Assembly: GCA_023399815.1 (NCBI GenBank)
Contig: JAEWOJ010000004.1
Location: forward strand, 1-14,801
DNA: 14,801 nt
Origin: Pseudomonadota bacterium
GTDB lineage: Bacteria; Pseudomonadota; Gammaproteobacteria; Xanthomonadales; Xanthomonadaceae
Direction of reading: 5' to 3'
How positions within the stretch are numbered: position 1 is the first letter of the stretch; every line of letters begins with the position of its first letter. Below are positions 13,338-14,801 of this stretch, piece by piece. The notes beneath the pieces are model-generated. The model searched no databases. It saw nothing but the letters and a program-made list of their open reading frames with translations, and was not told where the DNA came from. The position numbers were made by a program, and so were the translations under genes.

Positions 13338-14723
13338 ATGAGCTCCCGCCCCCGTCCCCGCAAGACCGCCGCCGCGCAGGAAGACAGCACCCTGCTGCGC
13401 TGGCTCAAGCAGCGGAACATCACCGAGGTCGAATGCCTGGTGCCGGACATCACCGGCAACGCGCGCGGCAAGATCATCCCGGCCGACAAGTTCTCCCACG
13501 ACTACGGCACGCGCCTGCCCGAAGGCATCTTCGCCACCACCGTCACCGGCGATTCCCCCGACGACTACTACGAGCTGGTGGCGCCGGCCGATTCGGACAT
13601 GGTGCTGCGCCCGGACCCGGACACGGTGCGCATGGTGCCGTGGGCGACCGACCCCACCGCGCAGGTGATCCACGACTGCTACACCCGCGCCGGGCAGCCG
13701 CACGAACTGGCGCCGCGCAACGTGCTGCGGCGGGTGCTGGCCGCCTACGACGAACTGGGGCTGAAGCCGATCGTGGCGCCGGAAGTGGAGTTCTTCCTGG
13801 TGCAGAAGAACACCGACCCGGACTTCCCGCTGCTGCCGCCGGCCGGCCGCTCCGGGCGCCCGGAGACCGCGCGGCAGTCGTACTCGATCGACGCGGTCAA
13901 CGAGTTCGACCCGATCCTCGACCTGATGTACGACTACTGCGACGCGATGAAGCTGGACGTGGACACGCTGATCCACGAATCCGGCGCCGCGCAGCTGGAG
14001 GTCAACTTCACCCACGCCGACGCCATGGCGCTGGCCGACCAGGTGTTCCTGTTCAAGCGCACCATGCGCGAGGCGGCGATGCGCCACGGCGTGTACGCCA
14101 CCTTCCTGGCCAAGCCGATGGAGAACGAGCCTGGCAGCGCGATGCACATCCACCAGAGCCTGCTGCGCATCCGCGACGGCGCCAACGTGTTCGCCGGCGA
14201 AGGCGAGGGCGAGTACAGCGCATTGTTCATGCAGTACCTGGGCGGCCTGCAGAAGTACGTGCCGATGGCGATGGCGTTCTTCGCGCCGAACGTGAACTCC
14301 TACCGCCGGCTGGTGTTCGGCGAGGTCTCGCCGAGCAACGTGGAGTGGGGCTTCGACAACCGCACCTGCGGCCTGCGCGTGCCCATCGACAGCCTGGAGA
14401 ACAGCCGCGTGGAGAGCCGCTTCGCCGGCTCCGACGCCAACCCCTACCTGGCGCTGGCCGCGACCCTGGCCTGCGGCCTGCTGGGCATCCGCGAGAAGCT
14501 CACCCCGGCCCCGCCGGTCGCCGGCAACGCCAAGGAGCCGGGCTATGCGCTGCCGCGCTCGCTGGGCGAGGCGCTGGACGGGCTGGAGCGCTGCGAGCCG
14601 CTGCAGGAACTGCTCGGCCACCGCTTCTGCCGGGCCTATATCTCGGTCAAGCGCAAGGAATACGAGACCTTCTTCCGCGTCATCAGCTCCTGGGAGCGCG
14701 AATTCCTGCTGCTCAATGTCTGA
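13338..14723 (+). CDS. puuA: Glutamine synthetase family, gamma-glutamylputrescine synthetase-like
   Basis: Members of this glutamine synthetase branch ligate glutamate to putrescine or related amines using ATP, the first step of the Puu route. The 461-residue length is close to E. coli PuuA (472). The beta-grasp domain comes first (ITEVECLVPDITGNARGKII, 28-47). Catalytic-domain landmarks follow: metal-binding E149 and E151 (PEVEFFL), E214 and E221 (HESGAAQLEVNF), H270 (GSAMHIHQS), the NSYRRLV loop (320-326), R342 in DNRTCGLRVP, and E359 and R361 (VESRFAG). The adenylylation tyrosine region of true GlnA was not recognised. I chose the ATG at 13338; upstream in-frame sequence from 13290 is Arg/Ser-rich and unlike the family. 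The Shine-Dalgarno is weak. It is divergent from the puuB-like gene. A puuC or puuD gene is not in the window. A role in true glutamine synthesis is unlikely. Confidence 0.9.
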   Translation: MSSRPRPRKTAAAQEDSTLLRWLKQRNITEVECLVPDITGNARGKIIPADKFSHDYGTRLPEGIFATTVTGDSPDDYYELVAPADSDMVLRPDPDTVRMVPWATDPTAQVIHDCYTRAGQPHELAPRNVLRRVLAAYDELGLKPIVAPEVEFFLVQKNTDPDFPLLPPAGRSGRPETARQSYSIDAVNEFDPILDLMYDYCDAMKLDVDTLIHESGAAQLEVNFTHADAMALADQVFLFKRTMREAAMRHGVYATFLAKPMENEPGSAMHIHQSLLRIRDGANVFAGEGEGEYSALFMQYLGGLQKYVPMAMAFFAPNVNSYRRLVFGEVSPSNVEWGFDNRTCGLRVPIDSLENSRVESRFAGSDANPYLALAATLACGLLGIREKLTPAPPVAGNAKEPGYALPRSLGEALDGLERCEPLQELLGHRFCRAYISVKRKEYETFFRVISSWEREFLLLNV

Positions 14724-14763
14724 CCGTCCTCGTGCCCGTGTGCTCGTGTGTGCAGGAGCGATT

Positions 14764-14801
14764 GTAGGAGCGACGCCAGTCGCGATGGGGCTCTACCGGG
14801 A
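14764..14801 (+). repeat. REP element, GTAG type, right copy
   Basis: GTAG (14764-14767) is followed by GA, then the stem GCGAC (14770-14774), loop GCCA, GTCGC (14779-14783), and a tail GATGGGG to CTACCGGGA. It is the same family as the repeat at 1-40 but in the opposite orientation. A partial copy, GCAGGAGCGATT, precedes it at about 14752. It begins 41 nt after the puuA-like stop and runs to the edge of the window, so its full extent is not visible. Confidence 0.75.

Noticed and set aside
1..14801. A composite transposon bounded by inverted terminal repeats
   Set aside because: The edge repeats have REP architecture, face outwards, and no transposase lies between them; the genes inside are ordinary chromosomal genes.

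Overview
This 14.8 kb window is chromosomal DNA of very high GC content, with most third codon positions G or C. The gene set and the repeats suggest a gammaproteobacterium of the Xanthomonadaceae/Lysobacteraceae group (Lysobacter, Luteimonas, Pseudoxanthomonas or Stenotrophomonas-like). The grounds are a GlpM-type membrane protein, a Stenotrophomonas-style REP pair, 'GTAGGAGCGACG' REP elements at both edges, and an oleate hydratase. The assignment is inference from sequence character; no database was searched. There is no rRNA, tRNA, CRISPR array, transposase or phage gene. Thirteen protein-coding genes cover nearly all of the window and no gap exceeds 300 bases.

Layout. (1) 37-2396, minus: a two-gene unit encoding a DUF5671-type membrane protein followed, 2 nt after its stop, by a DUF445 (YjiN-like) membrane protein. 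(2) 2397-2582: an intergenic stretch holding an inverted pair of REP sequences (a BIME) and a terminator-like hairpin. (3) 2583-3497, minus: an orphan ParB-like DNA-binding protein, divergent from (4) 3590-4351, plus: two small membrane proteins (DUF1304 and GlpM) separated by a strong terminator-like hairpin. (5) 4447-5346, plus: dapA (lysine/diaminopimelate synthesis), convergent with (6) 5457-5891, minus: a secreted protein of two tandem PepSY-like repeats. (7) 6181-8142, minus: oleate hydratase, divergent from (8) 8364-9653, plus: a metabolite:H+ symporter (MFS). (9) 9805-10266, minus: a bacteriohemerythrin, preceded by a perfect FNR/Anr box. (10) 10356-11666, minus: a REC-REC-GGDEF diguanylate cyclase. 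(11) 11844-13136, minus, and (12) 13338-14723, plus: divergent puuB-like and puuA-like genes for gamma-glutamylated polyamine catabolism.

How the genes work together. Most of the window is ordinary housekeeping and accessory metabolism. Three parts have more to say. The bacteriohemerythrin promoter looks like a textbook class II FNR/Anr promoter: the perfect box TTGAT-N4-ATCAA is spaced exactly 32 bp centre-to-centre from a -10-like hexamer. The adjoining diguanylate cyclase has a degenerate first receiver, an intact second receiver and no I-site arginine. The puuA/puuB pair shares a divergent control region with a perfect 6-5-6 dyad. Both window edges lie in copies of the same REP family pointing outwards, and the left copy supplies the stop codon of the DUF445 gene. 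I did not find a clearly new multi-gene defence or biosynthetic system; the regulatory and repeat structures are the most unusual content.
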